Assembly: GCA_938084885.1 (NCBI GenBank)
Contig: CALKGG010000084.1
Location: 1-46,624 of the forward strand
Direction of reading: 5' to 3'
DNA: 46,624 bases
Origin: an uncultured Acidimicrobiales bacterium
GTDB taxonomy: Bacteria > Actinomycetota > Acidimicrobiia > Acidimicrobiales > SHLQ01
Numbering within the stretch: position 1 is the stretch's first letter; every line of letters starts with the position of its first letter. A model generated the notes under the pieces. It did no database searches. It had not been told where the DNA came from and worked only from the letters and a program-made list of their open reading frames with translations. The position numbers and the translations under genes were made by a program. Positions 1 to 9,800 of this stretch are shown one piece after another.

Positions 1-48
1 GTATTTGAGCTGCTGGGTATTTGAGCAGCTGGGTATTTGAGCAGCTGG
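1..48. repeat. 16-bp tandem repeat, three copies
   Basis: Three consecutive copies of a 16-base unit (GTATTTGAGCAGCTGG) occupy 1-16, 17-32 and 33-48. The first copy differs by one base (T for A at position 11). The array ends two bases before the stop codon of the leftward substrate-binding protein gene, so it lies in the 3' untranslated region of that gene. Because it touches the window edge the true copy number is unknown. No palindromic stem or spacer pattern of a CRISPR is present. Confidence 0.8.
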
Positions 49-49
49 G

Positions 50-1207
50 TTACCCGAGTACTTCGGTGCGCCAGCGCTCATCGAGTACCGGAACCTGGTC
101 CGCTGGAAGCTCTTCAAGCGGGGTTCCAAAGTCGGTCAAGCGCAGGTCCGATGCTTCGGCCACATCGCCAATGTCGACGACTGCGGGCACACCGACCTGG
201 TTCAGCTTCTCGGCTTGCAGCTCAGCAGACAGCATTGCGTTCATCACGACGCGTGCACCCGCCGACGAGCCGGCGTTTGCGGGCATAGCGAGGAAGCTGA
301 CGTTTTGGAGCGTGCCACTGTCAAAGACATACGGACGGGTCTCGCCCGAGAAAATGCCCTGATCGACGTTGACCTGCACAAAGTTCGGGTTGTAGCTCAT
401 GGCAATATCGACTTCGCCGTTTCCAAAGAGGGTGTTGAGCTCGGCCTCATCGACCGGATGCTCTCCGCCGTTCCACAGGTTTGGTTCCATCTCGGCGAGG
501 AGCGCGAACGCGTCCTCTTCGCCGAGTGCTTGTACCGCCTGGCGGACAAATGCCGAGCCGGTGAAGTCCGGTGGAGCTGGGTAGGTGAATCGTCCCGGGT
601 TCGCAGCTACCCACTCGCCGAGTTCTTCGAAGCTCGTTGGCGGGTTCTCGACGGTTGACGAGTCGAAGGCGAAGGTGAATGCCGCTCGACTCCACGGTGC
701 TTCTTGGCCGTCGGTCGGCACGCCGAAGTCGTTGAACAGGGTGGGGTCATCGGCATCGAGCAACGACGCGTTTGGGAGGCCCGAGACCCAATCATTTGCC
801 CAGAGACCGGCGTCCTTTGCTTGCGAGAAGTTGCTTCCGTTAACCCAGATCAGGTCGACGGCTCCGTCGTCGGTGCCCGCCTCGGCTTCAGAAACAATGC
901 GGTCGATGCCGTCGGAGGTTGCGTCGATGCGAACCTGTTGGAGGGTGACGCCCTGCTCGGCGACGAGCGGGGCGACCGTGTCTTCGATGTAGCTGTTGAG
1001 GACGGTGTCGCCTCCCCACATCCACAGCTGCACGGTCTGCCCGTCAGCTTCGGCCAGAACCGCGTCCCAATCGTCAGCGCCAGACGCATTGGCGTTGCCA
1101 TCGGCAGCGGTGGTGTCGGTCGAACCGCACGCCGCGGCGATGACGCTCAAAATGAGCAGAAGCGCTAGCCAAAGCGAGCGCGGGCGACGTTGTTGAATAT
1201 CGTGCAT
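50..1207 (-). CDS. ABC transporter substrate-binding lipoprotein, YnjB family
   Basis: A 385-residue extracytoplasmic solute-binding protein. The N-terminus is a lipoprotein signal: basic residues, a hydrophobic stretch (12-24) and the lipobox A-A-A-C with Cys27 as the lipidation site. The mature protein shows the conserved pattern of the YnjB family (COG4134): a 'WGGD' motif followed by 'SYI', then 'VDLIWVNGSNF' and a nearby 'LPN'. These proteins deliver a ligand to a YnjC-type permease and YnjD-type ATPase; the ligand is not established. Those partner genes are not in the window and would be expected beyond the left edge, since the gene reads leftward. The ATG start has an AGGGG Shine-Dalgarno nine bases upstream. 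No TPP riboswitch core (CTGAGA/ACCTGA) is visible in the 161-base upstream gap. Family assignment is strong; substrate is unknown. Confidence 0.85.
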   Translation of the reverse strand: MHDIQQRRPRSLWLALLLILSVIAAACGSTDTTAADGNANASGADDWDAVLAEADGQTVQLWMWGGDTVLNSYIEDTVAPLVAEQGVTLQQVRIDATSDGIDRIVSEAEAGTDDGAVDLIWVNGSNFSQAKDAGLWANDWVSGLPNASLLDADDPTLFNDFGVPTDGQEAPWSRAAFTFAFDSSTVENPPTSFEELGEWVAANPGRFTYPAPPDFTGSAFVRQAVQALGEEDAFALLAEMEPNLWNGGEHPVDEAELNTLFGNGEVDIAMSYNPNFVQVNVDQGIFSGETRPYVFDSGTLQNVSFLAMPANAGSSAGARVVMNAMLSAELQAEKLNQVGVPAVVDIGDVAEASDLRLTDFGTPLEELPADQVPVLDERWRTEVLG

Positions 1208-1368
1208 GCGAACAAACCCCTACGAGGTATCTAGTCGGTGTGCGTGCGAGACGCATGTGCAACAACCGTGGCTGCGCACTCGGCATGAAACGATATACGT
1301 GCTTGCGAACTCGCAGGCAATCTGCTGTGCAGGTTTAATATCTGCAGGTTTGGGGTCGGTGTTTCAGA

Positions 1369-1944
1369 TCAGCGTTGCAACGCTCGCCCGCGCCGCTTGG
1401 CCCGAGCCATTGCCATGGGTCGCTGGTGGGGATCGAACAGTATGCTGCCGCCTCGCAGATCAATCTCGTGTTCGCGAAGGTCGGCGAGGGTTTGAACGCC
1501 TGCGGGCATTGAGGTTTCTGCAGCGTGCGACGTGAGAGGAGTGGCAACGCACTCGGACCAATCGACGGGTTGATCCCACGGACTCGTAGATGGTGCAGAG
1601 GGTGCAGGGGGACCAGGCAATGGAGACGGAGAAGTCGGTGCGGTGATTTCTGCGCCGTTGAGCAGGTCCAGGCGCCCAATCCGTTCCATGATTTCCATGG
1701 GGCTGGCATAGGTCGCGTCACCGCAAAGAGACACACCAACACTCGGTGGCGAATCGTCGCGTACTGGTTGTGGTTTTGGCAGCTGAATTTCGTGGCTGTT
1801 TCGATGTTCGGCCATCAATTCGAGGGCACGGCTTTGTCGCTGCTGAGCATCGGCATTCTCTGCGTCCCACTCGTCTTGGGTGAGGATTCGCACATTCTCA
1901 GGATCATCGAGTTCGTCGCTTGTGTAAATTCCAGTCGTCTCCAT
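1369..1944 (-). CDS. hypothetical proline-rich protein, leaderless start
   Basis: A 191-residue protein I do not recognise. The N-terminal part (about 1-60) is acidic and polar with a short Gln/Arg stretch; a Pro/Ser/Ala-rich linker lies near residues 100-120; the C-terminus is basic and ends in an Arg/Lys cluster. No signal peptide, membrane segment or known motif is seen. The open frame extends further upstream to a TTG at 2064, but I chose the ATG at 1944 because TACGAT lies six bases before it, the spacing expected for a leaderless transcript, and there is no Shine-Dalgarno at any candidate start. It could be co-transcribed with the substrate-binding protein downstream, 161 bases away. 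Existence is moderately supported, function is unknown. Confidence 0.55.
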   Translation of the reverse strand: METTGIYTSDELDDPENVRILTQDEWDAENADAQQRQSRALELMAEHRNSHEIQLPKPQPVRDDSPPSVGVSLCGDATYASPMEIMERIGRLDLLNGAEITAPTSPSPLPGPPAPSAPSTSPWDQPVDWSECVATPLTSHAAETSMPAGVQTLADLREHEIDLRGGSILFDPHQRPMAMARAKRRGRALQR

Positions 1945-1950
1945 ACATGA

Positions 1951-1956
1951 ATCGTA
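1951..1956 (-). promoter_or_regulatory. -10 box (TACGAT) of a leaderless gene
   Basis: On the minus strand TACGAT is separated from the ATG at 1944 by six bases, which would place transcription initiation at or next to the A of the start codon. No -35 hexamer resembling TTGACA is visible at 16-18 bases. The same arrangement recurs at several other starts in this window. Confidence 0.5.
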
Positions 1957-2139
1957 GGAATTGGCGGCATTCGGGCGCATGAGCAGAGGTGCCCACACAC
2001 AGTGGGTTGAATCGCCTATCTCGCGTTCGATGAGTCGGCCTCCAATCGCCCATTTTCGCCCCAAAGCCTTAGTGGTGTTATCGCGTCTAGTGCATACGAA
2101 CTACGAAAGGTCGATTCTGAATGTGCCGATAGTTGCACT

Positions 2140-3687
2140 ATGACCATGCGGACTGGGCACACACGTCGGAATCTTCAACGGGTGGCGATCGCCGCTGGAA
2201 TCGCAGTAGCGCTGAGTTCGTGTAGTGGCGATTCGCCCGAGTCGATCGAGGGGGCGCTAAGCGAGGCTGCGCCGACGCTTGCGTTTGTCGAGGAAGCCGA
2301 AGGTGCCTGTGTGGCGAACGCGATCTCCAGACATGTTGGGTTCGACGATGTCATTGCCCTCGGCTACACGACTCGGTCGATCGAGGAGTCGCCGGCCGAA
2401 GCAATCGCCGAGATCTTCGACAGTAACGACTCCTCTGACCTTCGTGATGAGGTGACGGAGTGTCTCGATGTCGACGCAATGGTGCGTCAACAACTCGTTG
2501 CGCTCAACAATGGCGAGCTGACATGTACCAGCACGTTCACGTCTGAAACTGCATTCGTCGAGACGTACCTCGATGATCGTTTCAGCGGCGGCGACGACCT
2601 GACGATCGACGACACCAGCGAGAACCGGGATGCGCTTCGTGATTGTCTCGGCGAGGATGCGTTCTCCGACGCCTTCGGCCTTGCTCGTCGGGCCGATCTC
2701 GAAGAGGCGATCGAAACCGAATACGCCGGTGCTATTCGTGATGACGACAAACCGTGTGTTGGGCCGGCAATGCTTACGCACCTCGGATCGGTGGAGGCAG
2801 CAGCCGAAGTGGGCCTCACCGTTACATCGCCGAATCTGCTCGAAGACGGCCGGGATATCGTGATCGGCGCGAGCTATGGCAGGTTGCTCGAAGAAATTTA
2901 TGCATGCAGTACGATTCGCGAGCGAATCGCGGAGGCGGAGCGAACATCGGAGCCGGCCTACCAGGAGTGTGTCGTCGACATTTTCGAAAACGACAACGGT
3001 TGGCAGCGTGCTGAAGTTGGTCTGGCACTCGGATCCAAACTTGCGTCTGTCGATTGGCGCCGGGCCGATGCGCTCGACTCGTGTGTCAATGAGCACATTG
3101 CGGAGGTTTACGGCGACGTTGACTCCTTCGATTTGGGGCTTGCTCATGTCTTTGGGGGCGGCCAGTACGAACAGAACAGTTTGTTCGACCCCGACTATGA
3201 CAGCTATGGACGCACCGAGGCCGATCTGACGTGCGCCCTCGTCGAAGTGGTGACGAACGTCGATATTGACCGACTGTCCGAGTTGAACTCAACGTTCGAC
3301 CCCGATGTGTTCAACCAGGAACTCAACGACCTGTGGTATGCCTACGGCAGGTCGCTAGATGCTGGTTTTGAACGGTGTACCGACGATGCGCTCTACTTGG
3401 TCTTTCCGGACATCCTGCGCGCTGGCTTTCAGGTCGACACCATCGACTGTCTGCGTGCAGGAGTCGGTGATCTTTCAGATGTGACCTTCTATGACCCAAT
3501 GTTTACGGCACTCGAGTTTGATGTGTGGAATTTCGAGATCGACGCGTTGATCGACCGAACCCGCAACCTGCTCGAGAGCTGTAGCAGCGCAGATGAACGC
3601 CCGGTGTTCGATGCTTGGTCAGCATGGATTGACGAGCCCTTCGTCGACCCATTCCTCGAAGGCGAACCCGAAACCCTGTCGGCCTAA
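2140..3687 (+). CDS. secreted lipoprotein with six paired-cysteine repeats
   Basis: A 515-residue, strongly acidic exported protein of unknown function. Residues 1-28 form a lipoprotein signal: basic head, hydrophobic segment, and lipobox L-S-S-C with Cys28. After the lipidation site there are exactly twelve cysteines, which fall into six pairs at about 57/108, 129/169, 206/256, 277/315, 365/413 and 437/481. Within each pair the two cysteines are 38-51 residues apart, and the second is usually preceded by an acidic or polar residue ('TEC', 'RDC', 'DSC', 'ERC', 'ESC'). This suggests six degenerate repeats of a small helical module, each closed by one disulfide. No catalytic motif is seen. No Shine-Dalgarno is obvious before the ATG at 2140; a second in-frame ATG lies at 2146. 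The gene runs ahead of the alpha-2-macroglobulin gene with a 119-base gap, so the two may act together at the cell surface. Confidence 0.85.
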   Translation: MTMRTGHTRRNLQRVAIAAGIAVALSSCSGDSPESIEGALSEAAPTLAFVEEAEGACVANAISRHVGFDDVIALGYTTRSIEESPAEAIAEIFDSNDSSDLRDEVTECLDVDAMVRQQLVALNNGELTCTSTFTSETAFVETYLDDRFSGGDDLTIDDTSENRDALRDCLGEDAFSDAFGLARRADLEEAIETEYAGAIRDDDKPCVGPAMLTHLGSVEAAAEVGLTVTSPNLLEDGRDIVIGASYGRLLEEIYACSTIRERIAEAERTSEPAYQECVVDIFENDNGWQRAEVGLALGSKLASVDWRRADALDSCVNEHIAEVYGDVDSFDLGLAHVFGGGQYEQNSLFDPDYDSYGRTEADLTCALVEVVTNVDIDRLSELNSTFDPDVFNQELNDLWYAYGRSLDAGFERCTDDALYLVFPDILRAGFQVDTIDCLRAGVGDLSDVTFYDPMFTALEFDVWNFEIDALIDRTRNLLESCSSADERPVFDAWSAWIDEPFVDPFLEGEPETLSA

Positions 3688-3806
3688 CGTCCCGACACCT
3701 GACGCTGAAGAGGTCCCGAGAGGTGCTGTCGTCGAGGTGCGACCACCGCGTTCGGGTCGCATGCATTTGCTGGGAACTCGTTGTCCGTTAGGAGCGTAGA
3801 AGGTGC

Positions 3807-6800
3807 ATGGAACGACTCGGAGAACACCCCATGGCGAACGAAAAACCAGTGGCACGGTCGATACGGGCGCCCCGCGCATGGACATCGGTGTTCCTCCTTT
3901 TGGCGCTCGTCGCGAGCGCGTGTAGCTCCGGCGACGGAGATCCCGAGAGTCAAACCACTCCCGTCCTCCAACAGTCCGAACAATCCACGAGTGGCGATCT
4001 CGTCGAGTCGCTCTCATTTGACGAGGCGCTTTCGTCATCGACGAGCTTGCAAGTTCGATTGAGCAATGGCGACCCCGGTGCGCCCGTTGTCGAAGAAGCC
4101 CGAACCGAGCTCGTCGAAGGCCAACCACTGACCAATGATGAGATCGACGAGGTGCTGCGCCGGGTCGGGCTCGCGAGCGAGACGAGTACGGAGGCCCCGG
4201 CTGAAGTCGCCGACGTCAACCGGCCAGCCGAAACGCTCCTTCCGCCCACGGTCGATTCGCGTATCGATCTGCCGTTCCCGATTGACACAAACAGTCCGGC
4301 TGTCCCCGCCGCACCTGCGGACGGCCCTCTCGAAGTGTTGCGGGTACAGCCCGAAGGCGACGTCAATCTTGCGCCGTTCATCTCGGTAACGTTTAACGAG
4401 CCGATGATTCCGTTGAGCACCCTCGACCAACTCGATCAACTCGAGGTCCCGGTCGAAATCACGCCGAGCCGCGAAACGCTCGCCGAACGCGGATTTGTCA
4501 CGCGGTGGCGTTGGCTCGGCACTCGAACTGCTCGCCTCGAGGTCGTCCCGAATGGAGGCATCGACGGCGTGGGCCTCGGCGAGAACGCTACCCTCGATCG
4601 GCTTCCCGGCGCGACCGAATTCACCATAACCGTCCCTGCCGGCACCGAATCGGTCAACGGCGCAACGCTCGACGGCACGCAAGAGTTCACGTTTACCACT
4701 CGCACCCCCGAGCCGCTGTGGGTGTTCGGCGTCGACGAACGAATGAGCCTCAATCCCGTCATGGGGGTCGTTTTCGACCAGCGCGTCCAACCTACGGCGG
4801 CGATCGAGGCGATCGAGTTCGAATCCGGCGATGTGACGTTGGTTCGTCTCGCCACTGCCGATGAGGTCGCTGCCGAGATGGCGGATCCAACCTCAGAGTT
4901 CCGTTGGCTGGACCAGCCAGCGGACCACATCGTGTTTGTCACGCCCACCGAAGCCCTCGTTGCTGACACTGCGGTGCGTCTTCGGGTTGGGCCGGGCGTT
5001 CCCTCACGTGAGGGACCGCTCGTCGGGACGGGTACCGTCACCGAGAACGGGCGAACCTTTCCGCCTTTGGAGCTCGAGGACGATGGCTGCGCCAATGGAT
5101 GCCAACCGCTCCAGACGTTGTTTGCGAGGTTCAGCAATGAGATCGACACCGACGCGTTCGACCCTGCATGGGTGACGATCCGCCCCGAACTTCCCGGGGC
5201 ACGCGTCGAGGTCTTCTCGAATGTGATCGCTATTGGAGGTGCAACCCAAAGCAACACCGAGTACGACGTTTTCTTCGCCGCTGAGCTCACCGACATCTTC
5301 GGCCAGACCTTGGGTCGTGAGGCTCGCGCAGACTTCGACATTGGCGATACGAGGCGAGCGTTCGCTGGTCCGAACAACGAGTTTGTCATCACCGACCCGT
5401 TCGCCGACTCGCCGGGTTTGCGATACCAAACCATTGACCACGACGCGCTTCGGGTACGAGCCTGGTCGGTACAACCCGAACAATACGAGGAGTTCCAAAG
5501 ATTCTCGAATGGCCTCTTCGAAGGCGGCTGGCAACAACCTGGCACCTGGCCAGAACTGGCCAGCTTCGAGGTGCCGGTCGACCGGGTCGACGGCACGGTC
5601 GTCGAAACAACCGTGGACCTCTCAGAGGTCTTTGCCCAAACGTCCGGGTCGATCGCCGTGCTGGTCGAACCGGCAGACGACATCGATCGAAATAGCCGTG
5701 ACTACTGGAACAACCGACCGGTCTTTACATGGGTGCAGTCCACCAACCTGGCCGTGGATGCGTTCAGCGATGGCAGTGAGCTTCTGGTGTGGGTCACTGA
5801 CCTGTCCACGGGTGAACCAATTCCCGATGCCGATGTTCGACTGCTCGGCGAACGGAACGAAACCCTCGCGACAAATAGCAATGGGTTGCTCTCGATCGAT
5901 CTGGATGAGGCAAGGATCAACGGCCTGGACGTTTCGGCAAACGGCCAGCGCGTGGTTAGCCCTCGATCCACGTGGACGATGCGGGCAAACAACCGAGACG
6001 GACTGTGGTTCGTAACCGACGATCGCGGCGTGTATCGACCCGGTGAGACTGTTCGGTTGGTCGGCCTCTATCGCTGGCCGTCACCGAATCGTCAACCAAC
6101 GCTCACACCAAATACCTCCATCACCTATCGGGTTCGCGGTCCACGCAACAACGATCTCGGGAGTGGCGAGATCGAGATGAATGCCTTTGGTGGCTTCAAC
6201 CTTGCTGTCGATCTTCCCGAGGGCATCGACGCTGGCACTGCGCGCATCGTATTCAACCGCGGCTCGAACAGGTGGGTGCACAACGTTGCCGTGCAGGATT
6301 TCCGAACCCCCGATTTTGACGCGTCGGTCGACGCCGTCGACGCTGGGCCCTACGTTCTTGGTGAGCCAGCCACGTTCGCCGCATCAGCCTCGTATTTTGC
6401 GGGTGGGCCGCTCGCTGACTCGCCGGTGCTGTGGACAGTATCGACCCAAGGCGCCACCTTCTCGCCGCCGAACTGGGGCGATTTCTCGTTCGGCGAGTGG
6501 AGCCCGCCCTGGTTCTACGGCTACGACGACGTTGGTTTCTTTGGGTCGGGTGAAATGGGCCCGGCCGATATCGCGACCTTTGCGGCAACGACTGATTCGT
6601 CGGGTCGCCATCTGTTGCAAGCCGACTTTGCGAGTCGAGAAACACCCAATCGCGGCGATGATGGCGACGATAACGGTGCGGTCGTGATCGACCAGCCTTC
6701 GAACGTTCGCTTCGAAGCGACCATTACCGATGTCAACCGCCAGACCATTTCGGCGAATACGTCGGTTCTCGTGCACCCCGCCGAGTATTACGTGGGTCTT

Positions 6801-9800
6801 CGTTCCGACGTCAGCTTCGTCGAGCCTGGCGAGCCCCTGGTCGTCGATGCGGTCGTGGTCGATCTGGAGGGCGCCCCGGTAGCGGGACGATCGGTCGAGG
6901 TCACGGCGGGACGTATTCGCGAGTCGTTCGTCGACGGGCGGTTCGTGTCTGAAGTCATCGATGCGCAAACGTGCACGGTGACCTCGACGACCAGCCAGGT
7001 CAACTCGGTGAACAGCGTCGATCGCGACGAGTCGATGCGATGCGCGTTTACTCCCGAGGCGCCGGGCCGTTGGGAGATCTCTGCGGTGGTTTCCGACGAG
7101 GAGGGCCGCCAGAGTCGAGCCACGCTCACCCAGTGGGTGTCGGGGGGAACTGCATCGTCGGTGAATGGACTCGATGGTGATGTCGTGACCGTCATCCCTA
7201 ATGCCGAGAGCTACGCCCCCGAGGAGTCAGCAGAGATTCTCGTGCAGGCACCATTCGCAAACGCCAGCGGGCTGCTGATTGTTGATCGTGCGGGGATCCA
7301 GTCGGTGGTCTCATTTTCGGCGCCCGACGGCAGCGCCGTGCTGACCGTGCCCATCGATTCCGCTGACGTACCAAATATCAACATTCGAGTCGAGATGGTC
7401 GGCGCAACAGATCGCCGCGATAGCAACGGTGCCATCTTGGACAACGCACCGCAGCAACCCGCGTTCGCGACAGGTCACGTTCGTCTGGATGTGGCCACAA
7501 CGGAGCGCACACTCGACGTTGTCGCCGTGCCCGCGGCCACTGAACTTGCACCGGGCGAAACTACGTCGGTCGAGGTTCGCGTGACCAACGCCGATGGCGA
7601 GCCTGTCGATGGCGCTGGGGTGTCGGTGATCGTTGTTGACGAAGCGGTCTTGTCGCTGACTGGATTCGAGCTCGGAGACCCAATCGATTCGTTCTATCCA
7701 GAGATCGGTCAAACAGTCACTGCGGATCTACTTCGCAATTCGGTGCTGTTGTCTTCTCCAGAGATCAGGGTGGTCGGAGAGGCCACGCTCGATTCCGGTG
7801 ACGACGAACTCGTAGCAGACGAAGAAGCAATGGAAGACGAAGACGAAGCAATGGAAGACGAAGACGCAACGGCGGATTTCGTCTCTGGTGCGGACCAGAC
7901 GCCTGCTGAAACGGCGTCGGAAGTTTCCGCCCCCGCATCGAGCCCTCGGGCGAACAACGACGAGACGAACGAGGCCACGATCGACCTGCGGGACAACTTC
8001 GGTCCTCTTGCGGTGTTCGTCCCCGAAGAGGTCACCAACGCCGACGGTTCGGCGACCATCACCTTCGACCTTCCCGACTCGCTCACCCGATATCGGGTTA
8101 TGGCGATTGCGAACGCCGGTGCCGACACGTTCGGAACTGGTGAAGCGCAGATCACGGCCAGGTTGCCGTTGAGCGTTCGGCCGACGGCGCCTGCCTTCTT
8201 GAACTTTGGAGACGAATTCGAGTTGCCGGTCATCGTGCAAAACCTCGGGGATGATCCCGCCGAGGTCGACCTCGCAGTCTCGGGCGAGAACATTCAACTC
8301 ACTGGCGCAACTGGGATGCGCGTTACCATTCCTGCAAACTCCCGAGTCGAAGTCCGCTTCCCAGCCCAGACCGAAGCCGTCGGTACCGCAACGATGCAGA
8401 TCGCCGCGACGAGTACCGGCTTTGGCGACGCTGCAATCGTGTCGATTGCCGTGTTTACGCCAGCGACCGCTGAGGCGTTCGCTACGTACGGCGCGCTCGA
8501 CGACGGGACCGCCGTATTGCACAACCTGCGCACTCCCGACGGTGTCCTCGCCGAAATCGGCGGGCTTGATATTACAACGTCGAGCACTGCAGTCTCTGCG
8601 CTCACCGATGCGGTCTTGTATCTATCGGATTACCAATTCGAGAGCGCCGACGGGCTTGCGTCGAGGATCATGGCGATTGCGGCGTTGCGAGATGTCCTCG
8701 AGGCATTCGACGCCGAAGGGCTGCCGTCAGCGAACGAACTCGATGCGCAGGTCCAACGCGATATCGATTCGCTCATTGCCCTACAGAATTCGCAGGGCAC
8801 GTGGTCGTGGTGGCAGGGCGGCGAGATCGCTCCGTGGGTAACAGTTCAGGCAACTCACGCGATGGTCCTCGCTGAACAGAACGGCTTCTCGGTTCGGGCA
8901 CAAGCATTGGAAAACGGACTAAACGCCAGCCGCGACATCCAAAACTTCTTCGCCGACGAGAACGAGCGAACTCGACAAACACGTTGGGCGACTCGCGCGT
9001 ACGGGCTCTATGTTGTCAACGTTTCCGGCCGCGACGTATCGGACGAGGGTATGAACCTGTATCGAGAAGCGGGCGAAGACCTCGATCTTGGATCGGCTGC
9101 ACAACTGCTGACGGTCATTGACGACGAGATCGTGCGAGCGGAGATCTTGCGTCGGATTAGCAACGGTGCCGTCGAGACGGCATCGGCGGCGACGTTCGCG
9201 ACCGACTTCGGCCAGAACGGCTACCTGATCGCCCACTCAAATCGCCGTACCGATGGCATTATTCTCGATGCGCTCGTTCGGGAGGATCCGGAGAACGACC
9301 TGATCGTCAAAGCAGTGAACGCCTTGTTGGCGAACCAGACGAGAGGTCGCTGGAACAACGCGCAAGAAAATGCGTTCATCCTTCTGGCGATGAACGAGTA
9401 CTTCTCGACGTTTGAAGAGGTGACCCCCGAGTTCGTTGCACAGGCGTGGCTGGGTCAAACCTATGTGCACGAGTCAGCGTTTGAAGGTCGGAGTACAAAC
9501 ACCGTCACGACGCGAGTTCCAATGTCGGAAGTGTTGGCGATTGGCGAGACGGGGGCTGGCGACAGCGAACTCATCGTCCGGGCAAATGGCGAGGGCCGGC
9601 TCTATTACCGCTTGGGCCTCGACTATGCCCCGAGCGACTTCGACCTCGATGCACGCGATGAGGGCTTCGTTGTTGTCCGAACGTACGAAGCCATCGACGA
9701 CCCGTCAGATGTTCGCCTGCTCGACGACGGTACCTGGGAGATACGAGCGGGTGCGAACGTGCGGGTCACGATCACCATGGTCGCCGATGCGCGACGCAAT

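Noticed and set aside
1208..1368. Possible TPP riboswitch before the YnjB-type gene
   Set aside because: YnjB-like systems are sometimes linked to thiamine, but neither strand shows the CTGAGA and ACCTGA core elements.
3738..3761. Terminator between the two lipoprotein genes
   Set aside because: A 7-bp stem (TGCGACC/GGTCGCA) exists, but it has a loose loop and no T-run, and the genes are in tandem 119 bases apart.
4436..5683. Ser/Thr-rich minus-strand frame inside the macroglobulin gene
   Set aside because: The Ser/Thr/Pro composition is the complement pattern of the Glu/Asp/Val-rich coding strand; the plus-strand protein is continuous through the region.
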